Assembly (NCBI GenBank): GCA_015655565.1
Contig: JAATEU010000084.1
Location: 1 to 7,067, forward strand
DNA length: 7,067 nucleotides
Direction: 5' to 3'
Origin: Clostridiales bacterium
GTDB taxonomy: Bacteria; Bacillota; Clostridia; Lachnospirales; Lachnospiraceae
Below the pieces are notes generated by a model. That model searched no databases and was not told the DNA's origin. It saw nothing but the letters and a program-made list of their open reading frames with translations. The position numbers were made by a program, and so were the translations under genes. Positions 6,951 through 7,067 of this stretch are shown one piece after another (position 1 is the first letter of the stretch; each line of letters opens with the position of its first letter).

Positions 6951-6975
6951 TGCCGGGCGGCTTCGCCTTCCGGCA
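6951..6975. repeat. GC-rich hairpin in the ABC leader
   Basis: TGCCGG (6951-6956) pairs with CCGGCA (6970-6975), and inside it GGC (6959-6961) pairs with GCC (6965-6967) around a TTC loop, with a 2x2 internal mismatch between the stems. No T-tract follows on either strand, so it is not a canonical intrinsic terminator. It could be the end of an upstream transcript or the first stem of the exporter leader. Confidence 0.55.
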
Positions 6976-7067
6976 CAAACAATGTATGAAATCTGTTCAA
7001 AATCTTTTTATTATGATATGATAATATTGTGACTGATTAGTTATGCGAAATCATCCTATGTCCTTCA
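6976..7067. other. AT-rich upstream region, no gene supported
   Basis: On the minus strand an open frame enters from the right edge and stops at TAA 7039-7037 after nine codons; another stops at 7055-7053. Either could be the tail of an upstream gene, but neither can be identified. TATTAT (7009-7014) and ATAATA (7021-7026) form a 6-bp inverted repeat around GATATG, a possible small operator. On the plus strand TTCAAA (6996-7001) and GATAAT (7020-7025) are 18 bp apart, a weak candidate for a divergent promoter. No convincing minus-strand promoter for the ABC operon was found. Confidence 0.3.

Overview
The window looks like a low-to-mid GC Firmicute of the Clostridia, probably Lachnospiraceae or a close relative. 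I infer this from base composition, strong AAGGAGG-type ribosome binding sites and the protein families present; no taxonomic marker gene is visible. Every gene I can support is on the minus strand, so the window is described from its right end to its left end, the direction of transcription.

6831-7067 is a non-coding leader with several strong inverted repeats, including a 10+10 bp perfect palindrome that ends 17 nt upstream of the first start codon. 6830-4981 encodes the first half of a heterodimeric ABC exporter. It is split into two frames by one missing base in a five-base homopolymer (6382-6386). Restoring that base gives one 616-residue protein with a degenerate ATP site: Asp in place of the catalytic Glu and Gln in place of the switch His. 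4984-3251 encodes its partner, a 577-residue half-transporter with consensus Walker B Glu and H-loop His. The genes overlap by 4 bp (ATGA) and are surely one operon. Together they should form one exporter with one consensus and one degenerate catalytic site; the substrate is unknown.

After a 138-bp gap holding tandem 11-bp repeats and a 12-bp inverted repeat, 3112-1418 encodes a membrane-anchored L,D-transpeptidase (YkuD fold, SHGC motif) with about four Ig-like modules and an acidic tail. It would cross-link or modify peptidoglycan on the outer face of the membrane.

1503-1 is mobile-element debris. A DDE transposase remnant overlaps the last codons of the transpeptidase gene in another frame. 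It has lost its internal segment, including the expected third catalytic acid. Next comes a spacer with a perfect 13-bp inverted repeat that contains two exact DnaA-box consensus sequences. Last is the start of an ISAs1-family transposase that runs off the window.

I found no CRISPR array, RNA gene, defence system or convincing intrinsic terminator. The points most worth a second look are the homopolymer frameshift, the structured leader upstream of the exporter, the paired DnaA boxes between two transposase genes, and the insertion-scarred 3' end of the transpeptidase gene.
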